Source: Polynucleobacter sp. Latsch14-2 (lineage in GTDB: Bacteria; Pseudomonadota; Gammaproteobacteria; Burkholderiales; Burkholderiaceae). From it: 64,000 nt of DNA. Where the stretch lies: NCBI RefSeq assembly GCF_018881925.1, contig NZ_JACVPL010000003.1:124001-188000 (forward strand), written 5' to 3'. The position numbers were made by a program, and so were the translations under genes. The notes beneath the pieces are model-generated. The model was not told where the DNA came from, searched no databases, and saw nothing but the letters and a program-made list of their open reading frames with translations. Shown one piece after another: positions 36,267 to 45,525 of this stretch; positions within the stretch are counted from its first letter, which is position 1, and every line of letters begins with the position of its first letter.

Positions 36267-37358
36267 ATGAGCGCATTTATTCGCCTTTCATTGTTGGTTC
36301 TAATGTTGATCGCTGGTGGAGCAACGCTCGCACAAAATTCTCCCACCACAAAAGCACCTCAATACAAAGTTGACCCCAGCTGGCCAAAACCCTTGCCAAA
36401 TAACTGGATCTTGGGGCAAGTGTCCGGTGTTGCAACCGATGTGAATAATCATATTTGGGTTATTCATCGACCATTAACATTAACCGATGATGAGAGGGGT
36501 GCGACATTAACTCCAAAACGCTCTAAATGCTGCATACCTGCACCTCCAGTTCTGGAGTTTGATCAGCAAGGAAACTTATTACATGCTTGGGGCGGTCCTG
36601 GTGCTGGGTATGAATGGCCCAAAAATGAGCATGGTATTTACATAGATCCAACCGGGAATGTTTGGGTTGGTGGTAACGATGTGACTGATCACATGATTTT
36701 GAAGTTCACCCCCCAAGGAAAATTTCTTTTGCAAATCGGCTCATCAGGAAAAAGTTTGGGAAGTAATAGCACCTCACAGCTTGGTCGCCCCGCCCATATG
36801 AATGTAGACCCAGTTGCCAATGAAGTTTATGTTGCCGATGGCTACCTTAACAAACGCGTGATTGTTTTTGATTCCAACACCGGGGCTTATAAGCGCCATT
36901 GGGGCGCTTATGGCAATACACCCAGCGATGAGAAGATGGATGGCTTTAATCCCAAGTCATCGCAATTTTCCAACCCAGTGCATTGTGTTCGCCTGATGAA
37001 AGACAACACACTTCTTGTTTGTGATCGTGCCAATAACCGCATCCAGGTTTTTGAAAAGAATGGCAAGTTTATTCGTGAGATGGCTTATGAAATCGATACC
37101 AAAGGCTCAGGGTCTGTGTGGGATCTCATTCCGTCAGACGCAAGCCAAAAATATATCTTGATTGCCGATGGCACCAATAATGAAGTTGCTGTTCTAGATC
37201 GCGCGACTGGCCAGAAAGTCGGCTCTTTTGGGAGGAGCGGACGAAATGCAGGCGATTTTCACTGGGTTCATAACATTGCCGTAGATTCAGACGGCAGCGT
37301 TTATACAACTGAAGTCGATACTGGTAAACGGGCTCAACGTTTTATTCGAATCAAATAA
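36267..37358 (+). CDS. Exported NHL-repeat beta-propeller protein
   Basis: 363 residues with a signal peptide (about 1-22, ending TLA-QN) and NHL/peptidylglycine-lyase-like repeats (GVATDVNNHIWVIHR, GIYIDPTGNVWVGG, VYVADGYLNKRVIVFD, LLVCDRANNRIQVFEKNGKF, NIAVDSDGSVYTTEV). Forms a six-bladed propeller in the periplasm; function unknown. AAGGAG eight bases upstream is strong. The ModA-like receptor gene begins nine bases after its stop, so the two are probably one operon. The leader (36056-36266) contains AGGGG-AATA-CCCCT at 36178-36191. Confidence 0.8.
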   Translation: MSAFIRLSLLVLMLIAGGATLAQNSPTTKAPQYKVDPSWPKPLPNNWILGQVSGVATDVNNHIWVIHRPLTLTDDERGATLTPKRSKCCIPAPPVLEFDQQGNLLHAWGGPGAGYEWPKNEHGIYIDPTGNVWVGGNDVTDHMILKFTPQGKFLLQIGSSGKSLGSNSTSQLGRPAHMNVDPVANEVYVADGYLNKRVIVFDSNTGAYKRHWGAYGNTPSDEKMDGFNPKSSQFSNPVHCVRLMKDNTLLVCDRANNRIQVFEKNGKFIREMAYEIDTKGSGSVWDLIPSDASQKYILIADGTNNEVAVLDRATGQKVGSFGRSGRNAGDFHWVHNIAVDSDGSVYTTEVDTGKRAQRFIRIK

Positions 37359-37367
37359 AGGTGCAGA

Positions 37368-38123
37368 TTGAAATACATTATTAGTATCATTGCTACTCTA
37401 TTTATTAGTTCATCAGCCATGGCACAACTCACCGTAATGATCTCTGGCGGCTTTAATGGGCCATACCAGCAAATGCTTCCCCATTTTGAAAAAATGACTG
37501 GAATTAGCGTGAACACCCTCTCGGGAGCATCTCAAGGCACTGGCCCAAAAACCATTAAAGCTCAGCTCAATAAAGGCATTGCCACAGATATTGTCATCAT
37601 GTCGAGAGAGGGTCTTGCCGAACTGATGGAGCAAGGAAGAATTATCCCTGGAACGGATGTTGACCTAGCAAACGCCCCCCTTGGTGCAGCAGTGCCTAGT
37701 GGCAGTCCAAAACCCAATATCGGCACCATCACAGCATTTAAGCAAAGCCTAATTGATGCCAAGTCCATCGCAGTACCAGGAAGCACTAGCGGCATCTATC
37801 TCACAAATGAACTATTTCCTAGTCTTGGTGTGAGCAATCAAATCTCAGTCACAGTAACAGAGCGTGGCAGCCAGGCAACTACACTATTGGCAGCAAAGCA
37901 AGTGGCGATGGCGGTACAACCTACTAGCGAGCTAGTGAATGTTGCCGGAATTGATTACATTGGCCGCCTCCCGCAAGAGCTTCAGTTAATTCAGACTTTT
38001 GCTGCGGCTATTGTGGTGGGCTCAAAAGAATCGGCATCTGCTCAAAAATTCATCCAACTTTTAAGCTCTAAACAGTCAGCCCAAGCTATCGAAGATGGCG
38101 GGATGGACCTCATCCGGCGATAA
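37368..38123 (+). CDS. Periplasmic substrate-binding protein, ModA-like
   Basis: 251 residues with signal peptide (KYIISIIATLFISSSAMA) and a type II periplasmic-binding fold like ModA (LTVMISGGFNGPYQQMLPHFEKM, TDIVIMSREGLAELMEQG). The start is TTG with AAAGGTG upstream; no nearby ATG gives the signal peptide. There are no ModB/ModC genes here, so a molybdate role is doubtful; such orphan proteins are often paired with NHL-repeat proteins as here. Ligand unknown. Confidence 0.78.
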   Translation: MKYIISIIATLFISSSAMAQLTVMISGGFNGPYQQMLPHFEKMTGISVNTLSGASQGTGPKTIKAQLNKGIATDIVIMSREGLAELMEQGRIIPGTDVDLANAPLGAAVPSGSPKPNIGTITAFKQSLIDAKSIAVPGSTSGIYLTNELFPSLGVSNQISVTVTERGSQATTLLAAKQVAMAVQPTSELVNVAGIDYIGRLPQELQLIQTFAAAIVVGSKESASAQKFIQLLSSKQSAQAIEDGGMDLIRR

Positions 38124-38187
38124 AAGTAGTGTTGCCTAGAGTGCGGCAGCATACTCAATCTGGGTAGCTTCAAGTAAAATTGGCGCT

Positions 38188-39795
38188 ATGAACACGCACA
38201 TCCCGTTGTTATCCAAATTACCGGTATGGCTAACACCCCTTAAATTCCCCGCCTTTAGGGCGCTATGGTCTACGTGGCTTGTCGCCAATATCTGTATGTG
38301 GACAAACGATGTCGCTGCAGCTTGGATGATGACCTCGCTGACTACCTCGGCGACGCTGATCGCCTTAGTGCAAACCGCATCTAATTTGCCTGTGCTGTTG
38401 TTGGGTGTACCTTGTGGTGCCTTAGCGGATATCTTGAATCGCAAGCGCTTTTTAGTATTTACTCAGCTCTGGGTTGCAGTTAATGCAGTCCTATTATTTA
38501 TATCCTCTACTTTTAACCTGCTGGATCCCGGCCTGCTCCTCGTACTCACTTTTGTTAATGGAGTGGGTTTAGCAATGCGCTGGCCAGTCTACGCCTCCAT
38601 TGTTCCTGAAATTATTCCGAGAGACTCTCTTCATCTCGCACTGGGCATGAACTCCATCGCAATGAACACCTCCCGAATTTTGGGTCCATTGATTGCCGGA
38701 CTGATTATTGCCAGCTTTGGTACTGAGTATGTCTTTGCACTCAACATGATTCTCTCTTTGGGCGCAACGTGGATTGTTGTGAAATGGAAGAACCAGAGCT
38801 ATGTTTCCACGTTACCAGGTGAGCGCTTCTTTGGCGCCATGCGACTTGGTGCACAATATATACGTCAATCTAAGCCAATGCGCTCCATCTTGCTTAGATC
38901 ATTTTTGTTCTATACCCAATCTTCATGCTTGCTTGCGCTTCTACCAGTGATTGCTAAAGATCACTTTGAAGGTAATGCCAATACATTTACGTTATTGCTA
39001 TCCTCTTTAGGATTCGGAGCAATTCTGGCTGGCTCTCAGCTCCAGCATCTTAGAGTGCGCTGGAAACCTCAACAACTAGCAAACTATGGAATTATTATCC
39101 TGTCGCTCAGCTCCGTTGGCGTAGTGCTTGTTCCTGGCATTTGGTATGCACTCCCATTAATGGTAATTAGCGGCATGTCTTGGTTTTGTGTTGCAAACAC
39201 TCTTGGCACCTCCTCCCAACTATCTTTACCAAACTGGATTCGGGCTAGAGGCATGTCCTTTTATCAAATGAGTCTGATGGGCGGTAGCGCTATTGGCGCA
39301 TTTCTTTGGGGGAAAATTACTAGCTCAAGCAATGTCACTGCAAGTGTTTGCATTAGCGCAATCTTTGGTCTCATTGCCTTAGCCGCTATTCGTAAGCATC
39401 GAATCGATGGCTATGCCGGTGAGGATCTCAGTCCAGTTTGCCCAATTGAACGACCTCATCCAGCCAGAGATATCGATCCTGATGAAGGGCCAGTGATGAT
39501 CTCTATGGAGTACCACGTGAATAAAGGTCATTCGGAAGAATTCAAAAAGTTAATGGCTAAGACGAGAAGATCCAGACTCAAGCAAGGTGCGTTATCTTGG
39601 AGTCTATTTGAGGATGCCGAACACGCTGGTAAGTTTTTGGAATATTTTGTATTCGAAACCTGGGCTGATTACCTTAGAAGATTTGATCGCTTCACTGCTG
39701 ACGATTTAGCGATGCAAGAGGAGCGTCATCGTTTTCATATCGACTCAAGCCCCCCTAAGGCAACGAGGCGCATAGCCTCTGCCATTAAGAGCTAA
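38188..39795 (+). CDS. MFS transporter (MFS_3/EntS type) with C-terminal ABM-like domain
   Basis: 535 residues. About 12 membrane segments (20-415), with the start LKFPAFRALWSTWLVANICM, followed by a soluble ferredoxin-like/antibiotic-monooxygenase-like domain (about 430-520; MISMEYHVNKGHSEEFKKLM). This fusion is usual for the MFS_3 family, which includes siderophore and drug exporters. Substrate unknown. Confidence 0.82.
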   Translation: MNTHIPLLSKLPVWLTPLKFPAFRALWSTWLVANICMWTNDVAAAWMMTSLTTSATLIALVQTASNLPVLLLGVPCGALADILNRKRFLVFTQLWVAVNAVLLFISSTFNLLDPGLLLVLTFVNGVGLAMRWPVYASIVPEIIPRDSLHLALGMNSIAMNTSRILGPLIAGLIIASFGTEYVFALNMILSLGATWIVVKWKNQSYVSTLPGERFFGAMRLGAQYIRQSKPMRSILLRSFLFYTQSSCLLALLPVIAKDHFEGNANTFTLLLSSLGFGAILAGSQLQHLRVRWKPQQLANYGIIILSLSSVGVVLVPGIWYALPLMVISGMSWFCVANTLGTSSQLSLPNWIRARGMSFYQMSLMGGSAIGAFLWGKITSSSNVTASVCISAIFGLIALAAIRKHRIDGYAGEDLSPVCPIERPHPARDIDPDEGPVMISMEYHVNKGHSEEFKKLMAKTRRSRLKQGALSWSLFEDAEHAGKFLEYFVFETWADYLRRFDRFTADDLAMQEERHRFHIDSSPPKATRRIASAIKS

Positions 39796-39809
39796 TTAGA
39801 GCACTTAAA

Positions 39810-40187
39810 GTGAAAGCACTAAATGCTAGCGAGCTGATGGCAATGGCCACTGCAAGCCACGCCACTTCAAAATGCGCTACCTGCAATGCGCTTATGCGAC
39901 CTGGCTGGGAATCGGTTCCAGGAAGCTTTCCTCTCAAATCATTGCGACTGCTTGGCACACTGCGCTCAGAAGATGCCCCAGAGATTTGGGAAGAATATCA
40001 TCCGCATGGCACGCATTCGTGGTCTCCTGATGCTCCAATAGCAATTGGCTTCTATCCTTACAATCGATGTGATGTATATGAATGCATTGACTGTAGTCGC
40101 AAATATCTTCGCTATGGGGAGTATGGAGGCTATTACATTGACGAACGCATCAGACCCCTAAACTTCAAGCTCATCGTTCAGATTTAG
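39810..40187 (+). CDS. Hypothetical protein with zinc-ribbon-like Cys pairs
   Basis: 125 residues, not recognised. C22-x2-C25 near the start and C92-x2-C95 (plus C87) later could form a four-Cys zinc site; the C-terminal CSRKYLRYGEYGGYYIDER is Tyr/Gly-rich. GTG start without a clear ribosome binding site; ATG at 39837 is an alternative that keeps all Cys. It follows the MFS gene by 14 bases and is probably co-transcribed with it. Confidence 0.6.
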   Translation: MKALNASELMAMATASHATSKCATCNALMRPGWESVPGSFPLKSLRLLGTLRSEDAPEIWEEYHPHGTHSWSPDAPIAIGFYPYNRCDVYECIDCSRKYLRYGEYGGYYIDERIRPLNFKLIVQI

Positions 40188-40203
40188 CAGCAGTTAACGA
40201 CCG

Positions 40204-41178
40204 CTATTTAAATAACTGCAATAAGGTGGCGTCAATTCGTTGCGCTGCTTTTTGAGTAGCTTCCTCATCTATACCGGTATGCGGGCCAATTTGAACACAA
40301 GCATCCGAATACTTAAACTCTTGATTAGTTTCTGCATTCACTAACAAACCCTTAGTTTTTTCAATAATTCGACAATCTCTTACTGTCTGAGCCCCTTTAG
40401 AAACAGTAGGCGGTCTTGCACCCAAGGGTGAGTCAAAGGCATGCGGTCCAAAATCATACTCATTTAGCTCCACCTGCTGGTTTGCAGCTTTTAACTTTGC
40501 GACATAGGGCCTGCAAGAGTCTAATGGGTTGTAATCATCAGCTTTGCCATGATGCAACTGAACCAACTTACCAGTTGTCTTTTCATCGTCAATATAACTC
40601 GTCCCGCAGTCTGCATAAAACGGGATGTGAGCTGCAAATTGGGTTCCACTGTTATTCCAGGTGTCATTAAAGCGCTGAATACTAGAAAACAAGGCGGCCT
40701 GACCTCCTCTAGAAAATCCCATCATCACGAATTTATTGGCATCTAAACGCGGGTGCTTACCCAATATCTCCATGGCTCTGTAGCTATCTAAAATCAGATT
40801 TAATCTACCAAGCAATCCTTGGTTTGGACCAACCACTGTTAAACCTCTGCCAGTAAAACCATCTAAGCTAAAAGTCGCATAGCCCTCAGATAAAAAATGA
40901 TTTGACCAAAAATCAACATTAGCCCCTATGCCACTAGAGCCATGAACTAAAAAGATAACCGGAATTTTTTCACTTACTGGCTTAGGCGGAAATCGGAGAA
41001 TGCCACCGACCAGCACCTCTTTACCATTTTTATCGCCAAGCAAGAATTGCTTGTCAGTTATCGTAAGTGTAGGAATCGAATAAATCTCAGAACGCGCAGC
41101 GATACCAGTTAAATCAGCGGCATAAGTCGCTATAGAAAATAGAGTTAAAGTAGTGGTGAATATATGTTTGAGAAACAT
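40204..41178 (-). CDS. Exported dienelactone-hydrolase-like alpha/beta hydrolase
   Basis: 324 residues from ATG 41178 (AAGGAG upstream; frame opens at TTG 41184). Signal peptide ends ATYA-AD. Alpha/beta hydrolase core with oxyanion region VHGSSGIGAN, nucleophile elbow GFSRGGQAAL (Ser rather than Cys) and a late His in GPHAFDSP; TSYIDDEKTTG precedes. Periplasmic esterase of unknown substrate, divergent from another exported hydrolase. Confidence 0.8.
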   Translation of the reverse strand: MFLKHIFTTTLTLFSIATYAADLTGIAARSEIYSIPTLTITDKQFLLGDKNGKEVLVGGILRFPPKPVSEKIPVIFLVHGSSGIGANVDFWSNHFLSEGYATFSLDGFTGRGLTVVGPNQGLLGRLNLILDSYRAMEILGKHPRLDANKFVMMGFSRGGQAALFSSIQRFNDTWNNSGTQFAAHIPFYADCGTSYIDDEKTTGKLVQLHHGKADDYNPLDSCRPYVAKLKAANQQVELNEYDFGPHAFDSPLGARPPTVSKGAQTVRDCRIIEKTKGLLVNAETNQEFKYSDACVQIGPHTGIDEEATQKAAQRIDATLLQLFK

Positions 41179-41240
41179 CCCCAATCTCCTTGTATAGTTT
41201 TATAAATCTAATGCCAAATACTACATCTAACGGGAACGCA

Positions 41241-42278
41241 ATGAAAAGACTCCTCTTGGCCATTCTCCTAGGGCTTAGCAGCCTGTCATATGCGGTCGAC
41301 TACTCCAATCAAAAAGAGGGGGTGTGGGTTGCAAAAGATTTTCAATTCCATACTGGGGAGAGCTTTAAGGAGCTCAATATTGGTTACATCACGCTTGGTA
41401 ACCCAAATAACCCGGCTATTCTTATTTTGCATGGCACTGCAGGATCGGCTAAGGGTATGCTCAACAAAGACTTTGGTGAAGAACTCTTTCAAGCAGGCCA
41501 AGTGCTCGATGCAAATAAATACTTCATCATTATTCCGGATGCAATCGGCGTCGGTAAATCGACCAAGCCCTCTAACGGCTTAAGAACTCAGTTTCCACAA
41601 TATAACTACGACGATATGGTGCAAGCCCAATACAGACTAGTATCTGAAGGATTGGGCATACAACATCTAAAACTTGTATTAGGCAACTCTATGGGGGGCA
41701 TGCAGACTTGGCTCTGGGGCATTGAGCACCCGAAATACATGGACTATCTGGCACCCATGGCATCCACCCCCAGCGCAATGTCAGGACGCAATTGGATGAT
41801 GCGCAGGTTTATCTCTGAAGCCGTTCGCCGCGATCCTGACTGGAATAATGGCAATTATCAAACGCAACCCAAGAGCGCTCAATTTGTGAGTGTTTTTTAT
41901 GGAGCCGCCACTGCGGGTGGGAATAAACGATTGCAGTTCTTAGCCCCTAATAGTGAGAAGGCCGATGCCATCATTAATGAGCGCTTGAGTGCGCCATTCA
42001 CCATGGATGCCAACGATTTTCTATACCAATGGGAATCTTCTAGAGATTTCAATCCAGGCGAGCGGGTAGCCCAAATTAGGGCAAAAGTATTAGTCATCAA
42101 TGCTGCAGATGACGAAAGAAATCCGCCTGAACTGGGAATTATGGAAAAGCAGCTGAAGAAAATAAAGTCAGCGGAATTATTCTTAATTCCTTCAAGCGAT
42201 CAAACTTCGGGGCACTCCACTACTGGCCAGGCTAGATGGTGGAAAGACAGGCTTAAGCAATTTCTAGAGACTCATTAA
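41241..42278 (+). CDS. Exported alpha/beta hydrolase, homoserine acetyltransferase-like
   Basis: 345 residues from ATG 41241, where the signal peptide MKRLLLAILLGLSSLSYA starts directly; an upstream in-frame ATG at 41190 would add 17 residues before it and is rejected. GGGAA lies upstream. Family motifs: NPAILILHGTAGSAKG, DAIGVGKSTKPSNGLR, nucleophile elbow LGNSMGGMQTW, a late Asp in INAADDERNPPE and His in SGHSTTG. It resembles MetX-type hydrolases but is exported, so an esterase role is more likely than methionine synthesis. Confidence 0.8.
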   Translation: MKRLLLAILLGLSSLSYAVDYSNQKEGVWVAKDFQFHTGESFKELNIGYITLGNPNNPAILILHGTAGSAKGMLNKDFGEELFQAGQVLDANKYFIIIPDAIGVGKSTKPSNGLRTQFPQYNYDDMVQAQYRLVSEGLGIQHLKLVLGNSMGGMQTWLWGIEHPKYMDYLAPMASTPSAMSGRNWMMRRFISEAVRRDPDWNNGNYQTQPKSAQFVSVFYGAATAGGNKRLQFLAPNSEKADAIINERLSAPFTMDANDFLYQWESSRDFNPGERVAQIRAKVLVINAADDERNPPELGIMEKQLKKIKSAELFLIPSSDQTSGHSTTGQARWWKDRLKQFLETH

Positions 42279-42302
42279 CAAGGCAATGAGTCCTTGATTG
42301 AT

Positions 42303-43319
42303 TCAGGAAGACTGAATGGTATTTTTAAGAACTTCTCCATGCGCGTAACGCAATAGGTTTTCAACGAACAGATCTAAAACCCTACTTTCATTGCCTGCAG
42401 AGTGCCCTGCTGAATGAGGGGTAACGATCACCTTATCTATGCTCCAAAGCGGTGAGTCTAGGCCTAGGGGTTCTGAGGCGAAAACATCCAAATATGCACC
42501 AGCTATTTTTTTAGCAGCTAATGCTTCTATTAAGTCTGGCTCGCAAATGATCTCACCGCGTGCAATATTAACCAGGTGAGCTGCATTAGGTAGCAATGCA
42601 ATCGTTTCCTTGTTGAGCAAATGATGCGTCTCTTTACTCAGAGGACAGGCCAAAATGAGCCAGTTTGCCTTAGGTAGCAAATCCCTCAATTCTGAAAAAT
42701 GCCGGTCTTCAATACCAAGCTCTGCCACATAATCTGTGTGCTGCGAAAAACCTATACGAATCACATGCAATCCCAATAGACAAAGAATTTTTGCAATCCC
42801 ATTGCCAATCGGGCCTCTGCCAAGAATAACGGCAGTTTGACCAGCCAAATCCGGTGGTAGCGGATAGTTAATTAATGAATCCCAGCGCCTCTCAGACTGC
42901 GCCTTAAGCATTTTTGGAAATTCTCTTGCCAGCATCAGAACGCCAGCAATAGCATTTTGCGTCACAATCTGCGCATTCACACCAGAGGATCCGGAGATCA
43001 CAACGCCACGTTTCATCAAGTCTAGATAAATATGGCGGTCAGCCCCTGCGGAGTGCAGTTGAACCCAACGTAAATCTTTCGAACCTAGTAGCAAATCATA
43101 AAACGCCTGCGTATAGGCTGTAATGTTCTGCTTGGTAGAAGTAGATGTTACATCTCGCGAAATCAGAGCCACATCAAATTCAGCGCCGGGAGCAACATTA
43201 CTGCTAGACAATAATTCATAAGATAAATCAGTACGCCCCTCAAGCCTAGAGTTCAAATCCACCAATGCAACTTGACTCACTAAAATACGAATTGGCTTTT
43301 GAAGGTCTTTGAGGATCAT
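42303..43319 (-). CDS. D-2-hydroxyacid dehydrogenase family protein
   Basis: 338-residue NAD(P)-dependent dehydrogenase. Cofactor motif ILGRGPIGNGIAKIL (about 165-180), catalytic Arg region VNIARGEII and the catalytic His in TPHSAGHSAGN. Reduces 2-keto acids or oxidises D-2-hydroxy acids. Last gene of the minus-strand catabolic run (55485-42303), 14 bases after the aldolase gene. Confidence 0.85.
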   Translation of the reverse strand: MILKDLQKPIRILVSQVALVDLNSRLEGRTDLSYELLSSSNVAPGAEFDVALISRDVTSTSTKQNITAYTQAFYDLLLGSKDLRWVQLHSAGADRHIYLDLMKRGVVISGSSGVNAQIVTQNAIAGVLMLAREFPKMLKAQSERRWDSLINYPLPPDLAGQTAVILGRGPIGNGIAKILCLLGLHVIRIGFSQHTDYVAELGIEDRHFSELRDLLPKANWLILACPLSKETHHLLNKETIALLPNAAHLVNIARGEIICEPDLIEALAAKKIAGAYLDVFASEPLGLDSPLWSIDKVIVTPHSAGHSAGNESRVLDLFVENLLRYAHGEVLKNTIQSS

Positions 43320-43333
43320 ATCAATACAGCCAA

Positions 43334-44128
43334 TTAATCCCTAAAACTTGGGTCTAAGCGATCCAGCATTCTCAATAAAGCTGGCCACTCCATCAAGCCA
43401 TAAGGACGACGCGTTTGTGGCTGGTAATTCATATAAGTCTCTTCCAGAACGGCTTGAGGCACTGCCTGCAAAGGTGTATTACAAGCCATCGCAGCAAGTT
43501 GAGCGCGACATGAAGTCTCTAAACGATGCATCCAATTAAAAGCCTCGCCCGCTGTTCTACCCAAAGTTAAAAGACCATGATTACGCAAAATCATCGCTTC
43601 TGATGTACCCAAATCTTGAACCAATAACTCTTGCTCAGACATATCCAAAACCACGCCCATATAGTCGTGATAGCTAATCTTCAAGAATCGCATGGAGGTT
43701 TGATTAATCGGCAATAAGCCACATTTCAAAGAGGAGACAGCCATACCGGCGGGAGTATGTGTGTGAATGACGCAATTCACCTCTGGCCGCGCATGATGAA
43801 CAGCGCTGTGCAAAATATAACCTGGTTTATTAAGGCCATAATTTAGCTCACCAAAATCAGGCTTAGATAATATTTGGCCATCATGATTAATTTTAATAAA
43901 ACATGAAGCAAACATTTCCTCATACATCATGCCGTATGGATTGGTGAGAAATGCATTATCTTCACCAGGAACGCGAATTGTTACGTGATTTGCCATCATG
44001 TCAGACATTCCATAATGAGCAATCAACCGATAGCAGGCAGCTAAATCAACCCGAGCGTTCCACTCCTCAGGACTGACTTGGTTTTTCAAAGAAGGTAATT
44101 GCAAACGACCTGGATTCATATCTAACAT
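43334..44128 (-). CDS. Class II aldolase/adducin family protein
   Basis: 264-residue metal-dependent aldolase or decarboxylase-like protein. Zinc-ligand motif HTHTPAGMAV (about 121-130) and LRNHGLLTLGRTAGEAFNW (about 181-199), with NHVTIRVPGED near the start. Members cleave or epimerise hydroxy acids or sugars; some are isolated catabolic aldolases. Same operon as the dehydrogenases and MmgE/PrpD protein. Confidence 0.85.
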   Translation of the reverse strand: MLDMNPGRLQLPSLKNQVSPEEWNARVDLAACYRLIAHYGMSDMMANHVTIRVPGEDNAFLTNPYGMMYEEMFASCFIKINHDGQILSKPDFGELNYGLNKPGYILHSAVHHARPEVNCVIHTHTPAGMAVSSLKCGLLPINQTSMRFLKISYHDYMGVVLDMSEQELLVQDLGTSEAMILRNHGLLTLGRTAGEAFNWMHRLETSCRAQLAAMACNTPLQAVPQAVLEETYMNYQPQTRRPYGLMEWPALLRMLDRLDPSFRD

Positions 44129-44178
44129 CCCTTACTGAAAGAGCTTAAGTTTAAATATTTCGTCTGATATTAGGGTAT

Positions 44179-45522
44179 TTACGACCAAGATTGAGTCAAG
44201 TGTCGTACCGATGTTGACTGAGTCAAAATCTGTGCAGACAGAACCTGCGCTCTCTCTACGCCGATCCTCGGCTCTGTTAACTCATTGAACTTATCCAACA
44301 ACTCTTGATCGGTGAGCGGCTCATCAGGGTCGCCATGGCGAGTGAGTTGATGATGGGTATAAATCTCTCCGTCTTGCATTTCGATTTGAACTTTAGCAGA
44401 GCGATGGACGGGGAATTTATCAGTGCATTCTGAATCAATGGATAGCTTGATCTTATCCTCGAGCGCATAAATATCAGGACTCTTTAAGGCGTCTGGTAAG
44501 AATGCCTTTTCCCGAACTCGTCCGAGAATAATTCTTGCAGCGACCGTATAGGTCAAACTAAATTTCGCCTCAAAAGGCGTAGTGGGGTGAACATATCGAC
44601 AGACCTCATTAGTTGCCCGATAAACCCCCACCCTAATTTCTTTAATCTTCGCTACTTTTACTGCATGTTTGCTTAATAAATTAGCGACTGCATCAATTGC
44701 TGGAAAATTATGACCGCAACACCCATGGTTCTTAAAGGTCATCTGATCAATGTTCCAGGTGGAGCCGAGATTATCAAACAGTTCATGCCATCGAGGGCCA
44801 TCACAAAGAGCAGCGCCAAACCCTGCATCTCCCTCTAATAAATCTGGAGTACCAGTCATGCCAGCCTGAGCCACTAGCGCAGCATTTAATCCAACCTCAG
44901 CTGCGTGCCCAGGGTGCATTGGCTTTGTCATGGAATCAGACCGAAAGGCTTGCTGCAGACCACTTGCAAATGTTCCGGCCGTAGCAAGTGCATCGCATGC
45001 TTGTGCCGCATTGAGATTGAGTAAATATGCGCAAGCTGCAGCGGCCCCAAACACACCAACGGTTCCTGTCGTATGGAAAAATTGATAGTGACTAGGTTGA
45101 ATAACTTTACTAATCCTGGTGGAAACCTCGTAGCCAACGATAATTGCAGTAAGCAGCTCTTCTATGGAGTCATTGCGCTGCTCAGCTAGAGCAAAAACAG
45201 CTGCAATCGTTGGGCATGCAGGATGGAAAGCGCCATCACGAAAAATATCGTCAAACTCTGCGATGTGGGAGATGGTCCCATTCATAAATGCTGCAGCCCT
45301 AGAAAATACTTTTTGATCAATGCCAGCTATCGAGCACTCTCCAGCACCAAACTCCTCTGCATAGGCAGATCTGAGTCTGATTGCAGCATCAGTATCAGAG
45401 CCAGCAATCAGTGCGCCATGCCAATCCAATAGTGCTCTACGAGCACTATGCATTGTGTGCTGAGTAAATGAAGTGCGGTGACTCGCCTCAATAAATTGGC
45501 CAAACTCTTGTAATAAAGTCAT
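44179..45522 (-). CDS. MmgE/PrpD family protein
   Basis: 447 residues, normal for the 2-methylcitrate dehydratase superfamily. Conserved blocks: RALLDWHGALIAGSDTDAA, NGTISHIAEFDDIFRDGAFH, GYEVSTRISKVIQPSHYQFF, KPMHPGHAAEVGLNAALVAQ and FKNHGCCGHNFPAIDAV. Members are dehydratases or decarboxylases of tricarboxylate-like substrates. There is no methylcitrate synthase or methylisocitrate lyase nearby, so a propionate role is not implied. Confidence 0.85.
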   Translation of the reverse strand: MTLLQEFGQFIEASHRTSFTQHTMHSARRALLDWHGALIAGSDTDAAIRLRSAYAEEFGAGECSIAGIDQKVFSRAAAFMNGTISHIAEFDDIFRDGAFHPACPTIAAVFALAEQRNDSIEELLTAIIVGYEVSTRISKVIQPSHYQFFHTTGTVGVFGAAAACAYLLNLNAAQACDALATAGTFASGLQQAFRSDSMTKPMHPGHAAEVGLNAALVAQAGMTGTPDLLEGDAGFGAALCDGPRWHELFDNLGSTWNIDQMTFKNHGCCGHNFPAIDAVANLLSKHAVKVAKIKEIRVGVYRATNEVCRYVHPTTPFEAKFSLTYTVAARIILGRVREKAFLPDALKSPDIYALEDKIKLSIDSECTDKFPVHRSAKVQIEMQDGEIYTHHQLTRHGDPDEPLTDQELLDKFNELTEPRIGVERAQVLSAQILTQSTSVRHLTQSWS

Positions 45523-45525
45523 AAC

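Noticed and set aside
37368..38123. Calling the receptor modA (molybdate)
   Set aside because: No modBC genes and the partner is an NHL-repeat protein; ligand residues cannot be confirmed by eye.
42279..42296. CAAGG-N8-CCTTG as a terminator between the convergent hydrolase and dehydrogenase genes
   Set aside because: Only five pairs and no U-run on either strand.
44179..45522. Calling the MmgE/PrpD gene prpD (2-methylcitrate dehydratase)
   Set aside because: No prpB, prpC or acnD nearby; the family includes other dehydratases and decarboxylases.
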